A stretch of DNA of 64,000 nt from Mycolicibacterium sp. (GTDB taxonomy: Bacteria > Actinomycetota > Actinomycetes > Mycobacteriales > Mycobacteriaceae). Positions within the stretch are counted from its first letter, which is position 1, and each line of letters starts with the position of its first letter. The translations under genes were made by a program, and so were the position numbers. The notes beneath the pieces are model-generated. The model made no database searches. It saw nothing but the letters and a program-made list of their open reading frames with translations, and had not been told where the DNA came from. The stretch covers positions 310,001 through 374,000 of the forward strand of contig JACJWN010000006.1 in assembly GCA_020637165.1 (NCBI GenBank). The letters run 5' to 3'. Positions 18,904 to 27,657 of the stretch are shown piece after piece.

Positions 18904-18932
18904 ATTAGACATTGCCGAGGTGCCGTGGTCAA
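18904..18932 (-). promoter_or_regulatory. Probable housekeeping promoter of whiB2
   Basis: On the minus strand TTGACC (18927-18932) and TCTAAT (18904-18909) are separated by exactly 17 bases (18910-18926), each one base off the SigA consensus. It would give a 5' leader of roughly 110 bases before the whiB2 ATG, which contains several short inverted repeats. The remaining divergent spacer up to fbiA (18787-19077) holds no gene I can support. Confidence 0.6.
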
Positions 18933-19063
18933 GCGGAATAGGCGAATTCCCTACCACTTTCGTGACCGAATTCGGCGTGTCGACACTGCGGCGTGTCCAG
19001 CGATATACGTCACCGTGACCGGACCGCTCCCCGACGGCTGACGACCGCCCGGTCGCGGTCGCC

Positions 19064-19069
19064 TAGTGT
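19064..19069 (+). promoter_or_regulatory. -10 box for fbiA (leaderless candidate)
   Basis: TAGTGT ends eight bases before the proposed GTG start of fbiA at 19078 and no Shine-Dalgarno sequence is present. Supports the short start over the GTG at 19066, which would overlap the box. Confidence 0.35.
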
Positions 19070-19077
19070 CAGTGCCT

Positions 19078-20070
19078 GTGAAAGTCACCGTTCTCGCCGG
19101 CGGCATCGGCGGCGCGCGGTTCCTGCTGGGCGTGCAGCAGCTGTTGGGCCTGGGCCGATTCGCCGACGGATCCGACGGGTCCGAACCGCACCAGCTCACC
19201 GCCGTGGTCAACATCGGCGACGACGCCTGGATGTTCGGTGTGCGTATCTGCCCCGATTTGGACACCTGCATGTACACCCTCGGCGGCGGCATCGACCCTG
19301 AACGCGGTTGGGGACACCGCGACGAAACCTGGCACGCCAAGGAGGAACTCGCGGCCTACGGCGTGCAACCGGACTGGTTCGGCCTCGGCGACCGCGATCT
19401 GGCCACCCACCTGGTGCGCAGCCAGATGCTGCGCGCGGGCTACCCGCTCTCGGCGGTCACCGAAGCGCTGTGCAGCCGGTGGTCACCGGGAGCCGCCCTG
19501 CTGCCCGCCAGTGACGACCGCTGCGAGACCCACGTGGTGGTGAGCGACCCGGAGACCGGTGAGCGCCGGGCGATTCACTTCCAGGAGTGGTGGGTTCGCT
19601 ACCGAGCCGGGATCCCCACCCACAGTTTCGCCTTCGTAGGGTCGGAGAAGGCCGTCGCCGGCCCCGGTGTCATCGAGGCGATCACCGGAGCCGATGTGGT
19701 CATGCTGGCGCCGTCCAACCCGGTGGTCAGCATCGGCGCGACGCTGGCCGTCGGCGGCATCCGGGGCGCGTTGCGCTCAACGTCGGCGCCGGTGATCGGA
19801 TACTCACCGATCGTCGGCGGAAAACCGTTGCGCGGCATGGCAGACGAGTGCCTGTCGGTGATCGGGGTGCAGACCACTGCGGAGGCGGTCGGCCGGCACT
19901 ACGGGGCACGGTCGGCCACCGGCCTGCTGGACTATTGGCTGATCCACTCCGGGGAGACCGCCGAGGTGCCGGGGGCGACGGTCCGCTCGGCGCCGCTGCT
20001 GATGTCGGATCCGGCGACCACCGCCGAGATGGTGCGGGCCGGTCTCGACCTGGCCGGGCTGACACCGTGA
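19078..20070 (+). CDS. fbiA: Phosphoenolpyruvyl transferase FbiA (coenzyme F420 biosynthesis)
   Basis: A 330-residue CofD-type enzyme that joins the activated phosphoenolpyruvyl moiety to the deazaflavin Fo, making dehydro-F420-0. Family marks are [16 protein letters not shown] at the N-terminus, [24 protein letters not shown] and the [11 protein letters not shown] loop. The start at GTG 19078 gives the same N-terminus (KVTVLAGG) as remembered M. tuberculosis FbiA; GTG at 19066 is an alternative. The stop overlaps the fbiB start (GTGA). F420 supports many mycobacterial redox enzymes and prodrug activation. Confidence 0.96.
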   Translation: MKVTVLAGGIGGARFLLGVQQLLGLGRFADGSDGSEPHQLTAVVNIGDDAWMFGVRICPDLDTCMYTLGGGIDPERGWGHRDETWHAKEELAAYGVQPDWFGLGDRDLATHLVRSQMLRAGYPLSAVTEALCSRWSPGAALLPASDDRCETHVVVSDPETGERRAIHFQEWWVRYRAGIPTHSFAFVGSEKAVAGPGVIEAITGADVVMLAPSNPVVSIGATLAVGGIRGALRSTSAPVIGYSPIVGGKPLRGMADECLSVIGVQTTAEAVGRHYGARSATGLLDYWLIHSGETAEVPGATVRSAPLLMSDPATTAEMVRAGLDLAGLTP

Positions 20071-21440
20071 CCCCCGGCGAGCCCGTCACCCCCGGCGAGC
20101 ACGGTACCGCCGCCCCCGTGCAGATCCTGCCGGTGACCGGTCTTCCCGAATTCCGGCCCGGGGACGACCTAGCCGCCGCGATCCACACCAGCGCACCGTG
20201 GCTGCAAGACGGGGATGTCCTGGTGGTGACCAGCAAGGTCGTCTCCAAGGCGGAGGGCCGGATCGTCGCCGCCCCCGCCGACCCCGAGCAGCGGGATGCG
20301 TTGCGGCGCACAATCATTCAGGACGAAGCCGTGCGCGTGCTGGCCCGAAAGGGCCGTACCCTGATCACCGAGAACCGTCAGGGCCTGGTGCAGGCGGCGG
20401 CCGGAGTGGACGGATCCAACATCGCCGCAACGGAATTGGCGTTGCTGCCCCGCGACCCCGACGCCAGCGCAGCCGGGCTGCGCGCCGCACTACGCCAGTG
20501 CGCCGGGGTGGATGTCGGCGTGGTCATCACCGACACCATGGGCCGGGCCTGGCGCAACGGGCAGACCGACGCCGCGATCGGCTCGGCCGGTATCGCGGTG
20601 CTGCACAGCTATGCCGGAGCCAGCGACGTCCACGGGAACGAGCTTCTGGTCACCGAGATAGCGGTGGCCGATGAGATCGCCTCGGCCGCCGACCTGGTCA
20701 AGGGCAAGCTGACCGGGGTTCCGGTGGCGGTGATCAGGGGTCTTTCGATCCCCGACGACGGATCCTCGGCGGCCCGGCTGCTGCGCGGCGGACCCGACGA
20801 TCTGTTCTGGCTCGGTACCGCCGAGGCCATCGAACTGGGCCGTCGGCAAGCCTTGCTGATGCGCCGCTCCGTGCGCCACTTCACCCACGACCCCGTCGAC
20901 CCGGGCCTGATCGAGGCCGCGATCGCCGAGGCACTCACCGCGCCGGCCCCCCATCACACTCGGCCGGTTCGCTTCGTCTGGGTCGCCGACCGGACCCGGC
21001 GCACCGAACTGCTCGACGCTATGCGGGACGCCTGGCGGGCGGACCTGATCGCCGACGGCAAGCCGGCCGAGGTCGTCGAGAAGCGGCTGACCCGCGGGCA
21101 GATTCTCTACGACGCCCCGGAGATGGTCATTCCGTTCGTGGTGGCCAGCCCGGCCGCGGGCGCACACACCTACCCCGACCCGGTCCGCACCGCCGCCGAG
21201 CACACCATGTTCACCGTGGCGGCCGGCGCCGCGGTGCAGGCCTTGCTGGTCGCGCTCGCCGTGCGCGAGGTCGGAAGCTGCTGGATCGGGTCGACGATCT
21301 TCGCGCCCGAGGTGACCCGCTCGGTGCTGGATCTGCCGCCGGACTGGGCACCGCTGGGGGCGGTCGCCATCGGCCATCCGGAGACGCAGGCCGGGCCCCG
21401 CGAACCGGCCCCGGCCGGGGATCTGCTGGTGTACCGGTGA
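20067..21440 (+). CDS. fbiB: Bifunctional F420 gamma-glutamyl ligase / dehydro-F420-0 reductase FbiB
   Basis: A 457-residue two-domain protein. Residues 1 to about 250 form the F420-0:gamma-glutamyl ligase ([40 protein letters not shown]), which adds the polyglutamate tail. The C-terminal 200 residues are an FMN-binding nitroreductase-like domain ([27 protein letters not shown]) that reduces dehydro-F420-0. The GTG at 20067 overlaps the fbiA stop and gives the expected length; the open frame upstream of it is only the antiparallel reading of fbiA. The next gene again starts by GTGA overlap. Confidence 0.96.
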   Translation: MTPGEPVTPGEHGTAAPVQILPVTGLPEFRPGDDLAAAIHTSAPWLQDGDVLVVTSKVVSKAEGRIVAAPADPEQRDALRRTIIQDEAVRVLARKGRTLITENRQGLVQAAAGVDGSNIAATELALLPRDPDASAAGLRAALRQCAGVDVGVVITDTMGRAWRNGQTDAAIGSAGIAVLHSYAGASDVHGNELLVTEIAVADEIASAADLVKGKLTGVPVAVIRGLSIPDDGSSAARLLRGGPDDLFWLGTAEAIELGRRQALLMRRSVRHFTHDPVDPGLIEAAIAEALTAPAPHHTRPVRFVWVADRTRRTELLDAMRDAWRADLIADGKPAEVVEKRLTRGQILYDAPEMVIPFVVASPAAGAHTYPDPVRTAAEHTMFTVAAGAAVQALLVALAVREVGSCWIGSTIFAPEVTRSVLDLPPDWAPLGAVAIGHPETQAGPREPAPAGDLLVYR

Positions 21441-21994
21441 GCGTTCACTCCTCGGCGATTGCGGTGCTGACCGCATGGCAGACCCCCGACCCCGGTCAGG
21501 ACGCCCTGCGCCATGCGGTGCTGGCCTTCCTCGACGCCCGGCCCGACGGCTGTCTGCGCAGCTGCGTGCCCGGCCACGTCACCGCCTCGACGCTGGTGGT
21601 CGACGCGTCCGGGGAACGGGCGTTGCTCACCCTGCATCCCCGGCTGGGCCGCTGGGTCCAACTCGGCGGGCACTGCGAGGACACCGACGCCGACATCACC
21701 GCGGCGGCGCTGCGGGAGGCCACTGAGGAGTCCGGTATCGCCGGCCTTCGAGTGGCCCCGGGACTGGCGGCCATCCACGTCCACGCGCTGACCTGCTCCC
21801 TGGGCACCCCGACCCGCCATCTGGATCTGCAGTTCATCGCCACCGCGCCGGCCGGAGCCCGGGCCGTGATCAGCGACGAGTCCCTGGACCTGCGATGGTG
21901 GCCGATCGATTCGCTGCCCGACGGCATCGACCCGGGGCTACGGCAGCTGGTCGCTAGATATCGCTGGAATAGCGGATACCGCAGTCCGGGATAG
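21437..21994 (+). CDS. NUDIX hydrolase coupled to fbiB
   Basis: A 185-residue NUDIX protein with a complete NUDIX box running from G78 to the REATEESGI segment ([10 protein letters not shown]...REATEESGI). NUDIX enzymes hydrolyse nucleoside diphosphates linked to another group. The GTG start overlaps the fbiB stop by four bases, so it is translationally coupled to F420 synthesis; a role on the guanylylated phosphoenolpyruvate/lactate intermediate, or simple housekeeping, can be imagined but neither is shown. The 3' end overlaps the end of manB on the other strand by 41 bases. Confidence 0.88.
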   Translation: MSVHSSAIAVLTAWQTPDPGQDALRHAVLAFLDARPDGCLRSCVPGHVTASTLVVDASGERALLTLHPRLGRWVQLGGHCEDTDADITAAALREATEESGIAGLRVAPGLAAIHVHALTCSLGTPTRHLDLQFIATAPAGARAVISDESLDLRWWPIDSLPDGIDPGLRQLVARYRWNSGYRSPG

Positions 21995-23054
21995 TCACCC
22001 CGGGCCAGACCCGCGCCCCACGCAGCAGTTCGCACCGGGCGCCGATATGAGCCCCGTCGCCGATCACACCATCGCGGACCAGCGCCCGCGGGCCGATGCG
22101 GGCGCCGAACCCGACGATCGAGCGCTCGATGACCGCCCCCGGTTCGATGCGGGCGCCATCGAATATCACCGCACCGTCCAGGCGGACCCCCGCGCCGATC
22201 TCCGCGCCGCGGCCCACCACGGTGCCGCCGTAGAGCAGCGCACCGGGGGCCACCGAGGCGCCGTCGTGGACCAGGCTCTCACCGCGCTGGCCGTGCAGGG
22301 CCGGGGACGGGGCGATCCCGCGCACCAGATCCGCCGAACCGCGGACGAAGTCCTCCGGGGTTCCCATGTCACGCCAGTAGGTGGCGTCGACGTATCCGCA
22401 CACCTTGGCGCCCTCGCCCAACAGCGTCGGGAACACCTCGCGTTCCACCGAGACCTCCCGGCCCCGGGGGATCCGGTCGATGACTCCGCGCTTGAAAATG
22501 TAAGTGCCGGCGTTGATCTGGTCGGTGGGCGGGTCCTGGGTCTTCTCCAGGAAAGCCAGCACGTTGCCGTCGACGTCGGTCGGCACCGACCCGAAGGCCC
22601 GCGGGTCGCTGACCCGGACCAGATGCAGGGTGACATCGGCGTCCCGTTCGGCGTGGGTGGCCAGCATCGCGCCGAGATCCGCGCCGGACAGCACATCGCC
22701 GTTGAACACCATCACGGTCTCGCTACGCAGTTTGGGGGCGACGTTGGCGATACCGCCGCCGGTGCCCAGCGGCTGCTCCTCGGTGACGTAGTCGATCTGC
22801 AACCCCAGTTTGGAACCGTCGCCGAACTCGGCTTCGAAGGTCTCCGCCTTGTACGAGGTGCCCAGCACGACGTGCTCGATTCCGGCCGCCGCGATCCGCG
22901 AGAGCAGATGGGTCAGAAACGGCAGACCGGCGGTCGGCAGCATGGGCTTCGGCGCGGACAGCGTCAGCGGCCGCAGCCGGGTGCCCTTGCCGCCGACCAG
23001 CACCACCGCGTCAACGTTTCTTCTCACGGTTCCCACCGTCACGGCCTCGCTCAC
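21954..23054 (-). CDS. manB: Mannose-1-phosphate guanylyltransferase (GDP-mannose pyrophosphorylase)
   Basis: A 366-residue sugar nucleotidyltransferase with the N-terminal pyrophosphorylase signature VVLVGGKGTRLRPLTLSAPKPM and EKTQDPPTDQINAG, followed by a C-terminal left-handed beta-helix of hexapeptide repeats (VVGRGAEIGAGVRLDGAVI...). It makes GDP-mannose for mannolipid synthesis; the gene is also called rmlA2 in older annotation (Rv3264c). The GTG at 23054 overlaps the wbbL stop (GTGA). The last 41 bases overlap the NUDIX gene tail to tail. Confidence 0.93.
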   Translation of the reverse strand: MSEAVTVGTVRRNVDAVVLVGGKGTRLRPLTLSAPKPMLPTAGLPFLTHLLSRIAAAGIEHVVLGTSYKAETFEAEFGDGSKLGLQIDYVTEEQPLGTGGGIANVAPKLRSETVMVFNGDVLSGADLGAMLATHAERDADVTLHLVRVSDPRAFGSVPTDVDGNVLAFLEKTQDPPTDQINAGTYIFKRGVIDRIPRGREVSVEREVFPTLLGEGAKVCGYVDATYWRDMGTPEDFVRGSADLVRGIAPSPALHGQRGESLVHDGASVAPGALLYGGTVVGRGAEIGAGVRLDGAVIFDGARIEPGAVIERSIVGFGARIGPRALVRDGVIGDGAHIGARCELLRGARVWPGVTIPDCGIRYSSDI

Positions 23055-23950
23055 AGCGACTGCCCTTTCCCGAGTTCCCGGCGGGACTTTCGCACCGCCG
23101 CGCGGGCCCGTGCCCGCAGCGCGACCTTGATTGTCCACCGCAACGGCGCCCGCCACACCCCGGTATGTCGATCCGACAAATAAATGTAGGTGCTGGTGTG
23201 GTGGGCGGTCAGGTTCCGGGCCGGGTCGCGGCCGGTGGAGTGCCCCTTGTCGTGCAGGATCTCCGAACCGGGAACGTAAACGTTGAGCCAGCCCGCCCGG
23301 CCCAGCCGGTCGCCGAGGTCGACGTCCTCCATGTACATGAAGTAGCGCTCGTCGAATCCCCCGATCGCGTCGAAGGCCGACCGGCGCACCAGCAGGCAGG
23401 AGCCCGACAGCCAGCCGACCGGGCGCTCGCTGGGTTCGAGGCGCTCCTGGCGGTAGGACTTGGTCCACGGGTTGGCCTTCCAGGCAAACCCCACCACGGC
23501 ATGCATCCCGCCGCGGACCAGGCTCGGCAGATGGCGGGCCGAGGGATACACCGAGCCGTCGGGATCGCGGATCAGCGGCCCCAACGAACCGGCCTGCGGC
23601 CAGCGGGCGGCCGCGTCGAGCAGAAGGTCGATACTGTCCGGCCCCCACACCACATCGGGGTTGGCCACCACGACGAACTCCTCTTCGGCGGGCAGCGTCG
23701 CGACGGCCCGGTTCACCGCGGTGCCGTAGCCGAGGTTGCCGCCGGTGCGCAGCAGTTCGGTGCCCGGATAGCGCTGCACTGCCTCCTCCGGCGCACCGTC
23801 GGTGGAGCCGTTGTCGGCGATGATCACCCGGACCTTGCGGTCGGTGGCCACCGTCAGGGACGACAGGAACCGGTCGAGGTGCGAACCCGGCGAATAGGTC
23901 ACCGTGACCACGGTCAGGGCCGACTCGTCCTTCACGGCCTCGTCGCTCAC
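23051..23950 (-). CDS. wbbL: N-acetylglucosaminyl-diphospho-decaprenol L-rhamnosyltransferase WbbL
   Basis: A 299-residue GT2 glycosyltransferase that adds rhamnose to GlcNAc-PP-decaprenol, forming the linker between peptidoglycan and arabinogalactan; essential in mycobacteria. Seen: TVTYSPGSHLDRFLSSL, the DNGSTDG and NPDVVWGP (metal-binding) motifs, and FMYMEDVDLGDRLG, the acceptor-site acidic motif. The GTG start at 23950 overlaps the rmlD stop and the stop overlaps the manB start, so rmlD-wbbL-manB is one coupled unit: donor sugar, transferase and mannose supply together. Confidence 0.95.
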   Translation of the reverse strand: MSDEAVKDESALTVVTVTYSPGSHLDRFLSSLTVATDRKVRVIIADNGSTDGAPEEAVQRYPGTELLRTGGNLGYGTAVNRAVATLPAEEEFVVVANPDVVWGPDSIDLLLDAAARWPQAGSLGPLIRDPDGSVYPSARHLPSLVRGGMHAVVGFAWKANPWTKSYRQERLEPSERPVGWLSGSCLLVRRSAFDAIGGFDERYFMYMEDVDLGDRLGRAGWLNVYVPGSEILHDKGHSTGRDPARNLTAHHTSTYIYLSDRHTGVWRAPLRWTIKVALRARARAAVRKSRRELGKGQSL

Positions 23951-24825
23951 GGCGCTGAGCGTATCGGTCCGTCGCCGATCGGCACCGCAACAGCCTCGGC
24001 AAGTGCTTCCCGCCACGGTCGCAGCGGTGTCAGCCCGGCGCGGGCCGATCCGGCCATCGACAGCGCCGAGAACACCGGGCGGTGCGCCGGCCTTGGAACG
24101 ACGTCGGTGCCGACCGGCCGGACCCGCTCCGGATCGGCGCCGAGCTCGCCGAACACCGCTCGGGCCTGTTCGAAGCGGCTGGCGGCACCCGCGTTGGCGG
24201 CATGCAGGATCGGCGCCCGGATGCCGCCGGCGGCCACCTCGAGCAGCGCGTCGACCAGATCCGGGGCGTAGGTGGGCGATCCGGTCTGGTCGGCGACCAC
24301 GTCGATGATGCGGTCGGTGGCCGCCAGTCGGCGCATCACCGCGACGAAATCGCCGCCGTCGGAGCCGGTGTAGACCCAGGAGGTCCGCACGACGTGGGCT
24401 TCGGGCAGCGCGTCGTGCACCGCCCGCTCCCCCTCGAGCTTGGTCCGGCCGTAGATGCTGAGCGGGCCGGTGGCATCGGAGATGTCGTACGGGCGGCCCA
24501 GGTCCCCGGCGAACACGTAGTCGGTCGAGATGTGGATCATCCGGGCGTCGGCCTCTGCGCAGGCGCGGGCGATGTTGCCGGGACCGGCCGCATTGCTCGC
24601 CCACGCCCCGTCCGGGTCGGCCTCGGCGGCGTCGACGTTGGTGAACGCCGCGCAGTTGACCACCACATCGCCACCCCGCACCTGCCGGCGGGCCGCATCC
24701 GGGTCGGTGATGTCGAAATCACGGTGCGTCAGCGCGCAGACGTCATAGCCCCGGCCGGCCGCCTGCACCGCGAGGAGCCGTCCCACCTGGCCGGCCGCGC
24801 CGGTGATCAGCATCCTCTGCGCCAT
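23947..24825 (-). CDS. rmlD: dTDP-4-dehydrorhamnose reductase
   Basis: A 292-residue extended short-chain dehydrogenase that completes dTDP-L-rhamnose, the donor used by WbbL. The NAD(P)-binding motif GAAGQVGRLLA is at residues 8-18, the STDYVFAG strand and the catalytic YGRTKLEGE (Tyr-x3-Lys) are intact, and it ends with the family's DVVPRPAHRPVFSAL segment. ATG at 24825. Divergent from the LCP gene, with 67 bases between them. Confidence 0.95.
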   Translation of the reverse strand: MAQRMLITGAAGQVGRLLAVQAAGRGYDVCALTHRDFDITDPDAARRQVRGGDVVVNCAAFTNVDAAEADPDGAWASNAAGPGNIARACAEADARMIHISTDYVFAGDLGRPYDISDATGPLSIYGRTKLEGERAVHDALPEAHVVRTSWVYTGSDGGDFVAVMRRLAATDRIIDVVADQTGSPTYAPDLVDALLEVAAGGIRAPILHAANAGAASRFEQARAVFGELGADPERVRPVGTDVVPRPAHRPVFSALSMAGSARAGLTPLRPWREALAEAVAVPIGDGPIRSAP

Positions 24826-24879
24826 GGGGAGAGTCTGGCACGCCGGTTGCGGCTAACCCGGATGCGGCCGCGCGCCCAG

Positions 24880-24885
24880 TAGCCT
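24880..24885 (+). promoter_or_regulatory. -10 box for the LCP gene (leaderless)
   Basis: TAGCCT ends seven bases before the GTG at 24893 with no ribosome binding site in between; it points to a leaderless transcript beginning at or next to the start codon. Confidence 0.45.
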
Positions 24886-24892
24886 GGGGCAC

Positions 24893-26419
24893 GTGCCAGA
24901 TGAGACGGATGTGACGGCAGTGACTCGCGCCCGGCCGGTCGGGCGCACCGTGCTGGCCCTGCTCGCGGTGACCGTCCTGCTGGGGACCGGGGCGGCATGG
25001 GGGTCGGTTCGCTCGTTCGAGAACGGAATCTTCCACTTCACCACCGCCATGCTGGGCGGCCACGGCAGGGACGGTGACGGGGCCGTCGACATCCTGCTGG
25101 TCGGCATGGACAGCCGTACCGACGCCCACGGCAACCCGCTCTCGGAGGCCGAATTGGCCCAGCTCCACGCCGGTGACGAGGTCGCCACTAACACCGACAC
25201 CATCATTCTGGTGCGCATCCCCGACAACGGGCGCTCGGCCACGGCGATCTCGATCCCCCGCGACTCCTACGTGGAGGCGCCGGGGCTGGACAAGACCAAG
25301 ATCAACGGGGTGTTCGGCCAGGTCAAGCTCGACAGGATGAAGGATCTCGTCGAGGTCCGCGGCATCGACCCCGCCGAGGCCGAACCGATCGCCGTCGAGG
25401 ACGGCCGCAACGCGCTGATCCAGACCGTCGCCGACCTGACCGGGGTGACGGTGGACCACTACGCCGAGATCGGCCTGCTCGGCTTCTCGCTGATCACCGA
25501 TGCCCTCGGCGGCGTCGAGGTGTGCCTCAAGGAACCGGTCTACGAACCGCTGTCCGGGGCGGACTTCGCAGCCGGCTGGCAGCGTCTGGACGGCCCGCAG
25601 GCGCTGAGTTTCGTCCGGCAGCGCCACGAACTACCCCGCGGCGACCTCGACCGGGTGGTCCGCCAGCAGGTAGTGATGGCATCCCTGGCCCACCAGGTGA
25701 TCTCCGGTAAGACGCTGAGCAGCCCGGCCACCCTCAACCGCCTGCAGGAGGCGATTCAGCGCTCCGTGGTGATCTCGGCCGGCTGGGATGTCATGGACTT
25801 CCTCAAGCAGCTGCAGAAGTTGGCCGGCGGCAACGTGGCCTTCGCCACCATTCCGGTGCTCGCCGAAGACGGCTGGAGCGACGACGGGATGCAGTCGGTG
25901 GTCCGGGTCGATCCCGCGCAGGTCCAGGAGTGGGTTGTCGGCCTGCTCCAGGATCAGGATCAGGGGCAGACCGCCAAGATCGCCTACACCCCTGAGCAGA
26001 CCACCGTCGACGTCCTCAACGACAGCGATATCAACGGCCTGGCCGGCGCGGTGTCCGACGAGCTGGGTTTCAGCGGCTTCCTCATCGGAACCGTCGGCAA
26101 CAACGACGCGGCGAAGGTCAGCGAAAGCCAGGTGCAGGCAGCCAGCGGCGACGACCTGGGCGCCGAGGCGGTGGCCCGGGCACTCGGCGGACTTCCGGTG
26201 AAGTCGGACTCCTCGCTCCCGGCGGGCACCGTCCGCGTGGTGCTCACCGAGGACTATTCCGGTCCGGGCTCCGGGCTGGAGGGGTCGTCGTCCACCGGAT
26301 ACAGCGTTCAGGACATGTCGGGTGCCGCGGACACCTCGGGCGCTGAGGCCGGCGCGCAGGCACCGCTGCCCTCCCAGGTGTTCACCGCGGGGTCCGAGGA
26401 CCCCCAGTGTGTGAACTGA
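24893..26419 (+). CDS. LytR-CpsA-Psr (LCP) family protein, arabinogalactan ligase type
   Basis: A 508-residue protein with one N-terminal transmembrane segment (about residues 19-41), an LCP catalytic domain and a C-terminal LytR_C domain (about 360-460). LCP marks: DILLVGMDSRTD, NTDTIILVRIP, AISIPRDSYV, DALGGVEVCL and the arginine-rich SFVRQRHELPRGDLDRVVRQQ region that binds the lipid pyrophosphate. LCP proteins transfer arabinogalactan from its lipid carrier to peptidoglycan; this is the Rv3267 (Lcp1) position next to the rhamnose linker genes. Starts GTG; the stop overlaps the region before the next gene. Confidence 0.93.
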   Translation: MPDETDVTAVTRARPVGRTVLALLAVTVLLGTGAAWGSVRSFENGIFHFTTAMLGGHGRDGDGAVDILLVGMDSRTDAHGNPLSEAELAQLHAGDEVATNTDTIILVRIPDNGRSATAISIPRDSYVEAPGLDKTKINGVFGQVKLDRMKDLVEVRGIDPAEAEPIAVEDGRNALIQTVADLTGVTVDHYAEIGLLGFSLITDALGGVEVCLKEPVYEPLSGADFAAGWQRLDGPQALSFVRQRHELPRGDLDRVVRQQVVMASLAHQVISGKTLSSPATLNRLQEAIQRSVVISAGWDVMDFLKQLQKLAGGNVAFATIPVLAEDGWSDDGMQSVVRVDPAQVQEWVVGLLQDQDQGQTAKIAYTPEQTTVDVLNDSDINGLAGAVSDELGFSGFLIGTVGNNDAAKVSESQVQAASGDDLGAEAVARALGGLPVKSDSSLPAGTVRVVLTEDYSGPGSGLEGSSSTGYSVQDMSGAADTSGAEAGAQAPLPSQVFTAGSEDPQCVN

Positions 26420-26421
26420 AA

Positions 26422-27144
26422 TTGACGAACCTCACCGCGGCGCTGCTCGACCCGCTGCTGGCCCGTGACCCGATGGGCCCGCGGATCACCTACTACGACG
26501 ACGCGACCGGCGAACGGATCGAGTTGTCGACGGTGACGCTGGCCAACTGGGCGGCCAAGACCGCCAACCTGCTGCGCGAGGAATTCGGCGCCGGTCCGGG
26601 CACCCGGGTGGCGGTGCTGCTACCGACGCACTGGCAGACTGCGGCGGTGCTGCTCGGGGTGTGGTGGATCGGCGCCGAGGCGACGACGGCCGGTCCGGCC
26701 GAGATCGCCCTGTGCAGCGCCGACCGGCTCGGCGAGGCCGATGAAGCGGTCGCCGACGGCCAGCTGGGTGAGGTGGCGGTGCTCTCCCTGGACCCGTTCG
26801 GCAGGGCGGTCGACGACCTGCCGGTCGGGGTCACCGACTACGCCACCGCCGTACGGGTGCACGGCGATGCGGTGATCGCCGAGCGATCACCGGGGCCGGC
26901 ACTGGACGGCCGATCCGCCGGGGATGTTCTCGCCGCGGCCCGGCGCAGCGCCGCCGATCAGGCGCTGAGCGCCGAGGACCGGGTCATGTCGGACCGGCCC
27001 TGGGGCACCGCCGAGCAGATCGTCGACAACCTGCTGGCGGTGCTGGCCGCCGGGGCGTCGCTGGTGCAGCTGGCCAACCCCGACCCGGCATTGCTTCAGC
27101 GCCGCCGGGACACCGAGAAGGTGACCATGGACCTCGGCGCCTAG
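26422..27144 (+). CDS. TIGR03089 family protein (AMP-binding-like)
   Basis: A roughly 240-residue protein resembling the N-terminal part of AMP-forming synthetases (ITYYDDATGERIELSTVTLANWAAKTANLL, GTRVAVLLPTHWQTAAVLLG) but lacking the P-loop and the adenylate-forming motifs, so it is not expected to be an enzyme of that class. It occupies the Rv3268 position directly after the LCP gene. The start is uncertain: TTG at 26422 gives the MTNLTAALL N-terminus I remember for homologues, while a GTG at 26407 lies within the LCP gene end. Function unknown. Confidence 0.8.
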   Translation: MTNLTAALLDPLLARDPMGPRITYYDDATGERIELSTVTLANWAAKTANLLREEFGAGPGTRVAVLLPTHWQTAAVLLGVWWIGAEATTAGPAEIALCSADRLGEADEAVADGQLGEVAVLSLDPFGRAVDDLPVGVTDYATAVRVHGDAVIAERSPGPALDGRSAGDVLAAARRSAADQALSAEDRVMSDRPWGTAEQIVDNLLAVLAAGASLVQLANPDPALLQRRRDTEKVTMDLGA

Positions 27145-27151
27145 GCGCGGC

Positions 27152-27583
27152 TTAGGAAGCCGGAGCCGGAGCCGGAGCCGAGGCGTCCCACACCGCGGGA
27201 TCCTCGGCCGGGAAGGTCGGGCACTTCGCCGCGATCTCGTTGGCGACCGGCTCCGCGGCGGTGAAGATCGAAACGTACTCCGGGAAGATCCCGGTCAGCG
27301 TGTTGATCTCAGCCTGCCGGTCTTGCGGCGACTTCTGCAGCAGCAGGTTCATGTGGTACACGATGCCGCCCTGGACCCAGCGGGGCTCGGAGTTGTACTT
27401 GCCGATCAGCTCCCCATAGGTGACCGGGTCGACGACCTTGGTCGCGGCCATGATCTGGTCGAGCGAGCAGGTGGTGTTGAGCATGGACGGCGGCACCGTG
27501 TCGGCGGCGGCCGAGCCGGCGAATCCGACGGCGGCAACGGCGAGGGCACCGGAAAGAGCGGCGACTGAGCGCAGAGTAATCAC
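27152..27583 (-). CDS. Secreted hemophore-like small protein
   Basis: A 143-residue protein with a Sec signal peptide (cleavage expected after SAAA, near residue 27) and two cysteines, in LNTTCSLDQI and AAKCPTF, a spacing seen in the mycobacterial hemophore-related families (Rv0203/Rv1174c-like). Members bind haem or are uncharacterised. The C-terminus is a low-complexity APAPAPAS stretch encoded by repeated ggagcc units. It starts GTG at 27583 and converges with the preceding gene seven bases away. Confidence 0.7.
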   Translation of the reverse strand: MITLRSVAALSGALAVAAVGFAGSAAADTVPPSMLNTTCSLDQIMAATKVVDPVTYGELIGKYNSEPRWVQGGIVYHMNLLLQKSPQDRQAEINTLTGIFPEYVSIFTAAEPVANEIAAKCPTFPAEDPAVWDASAPAPAPAS

Positions 27584-27644
27584 GGGTGCTCAAACTAGGG
27601 GCTGGCCTCCCGCTGAGTCAATCCGGGCTGGCCCCCACCGGCCT

Positions 27645-27650
27645 TAGGCT
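27645..27650 (+). promoter_or_regulatory. -10 box for birA (leaderless)
   Basis: TAGGCT ends seven bases before the birA ATG at 27658; no Shine-Dalgarno sequence is visible. Confidence 0.45.
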
Positions 27651-27657
27651 GGCGGTC

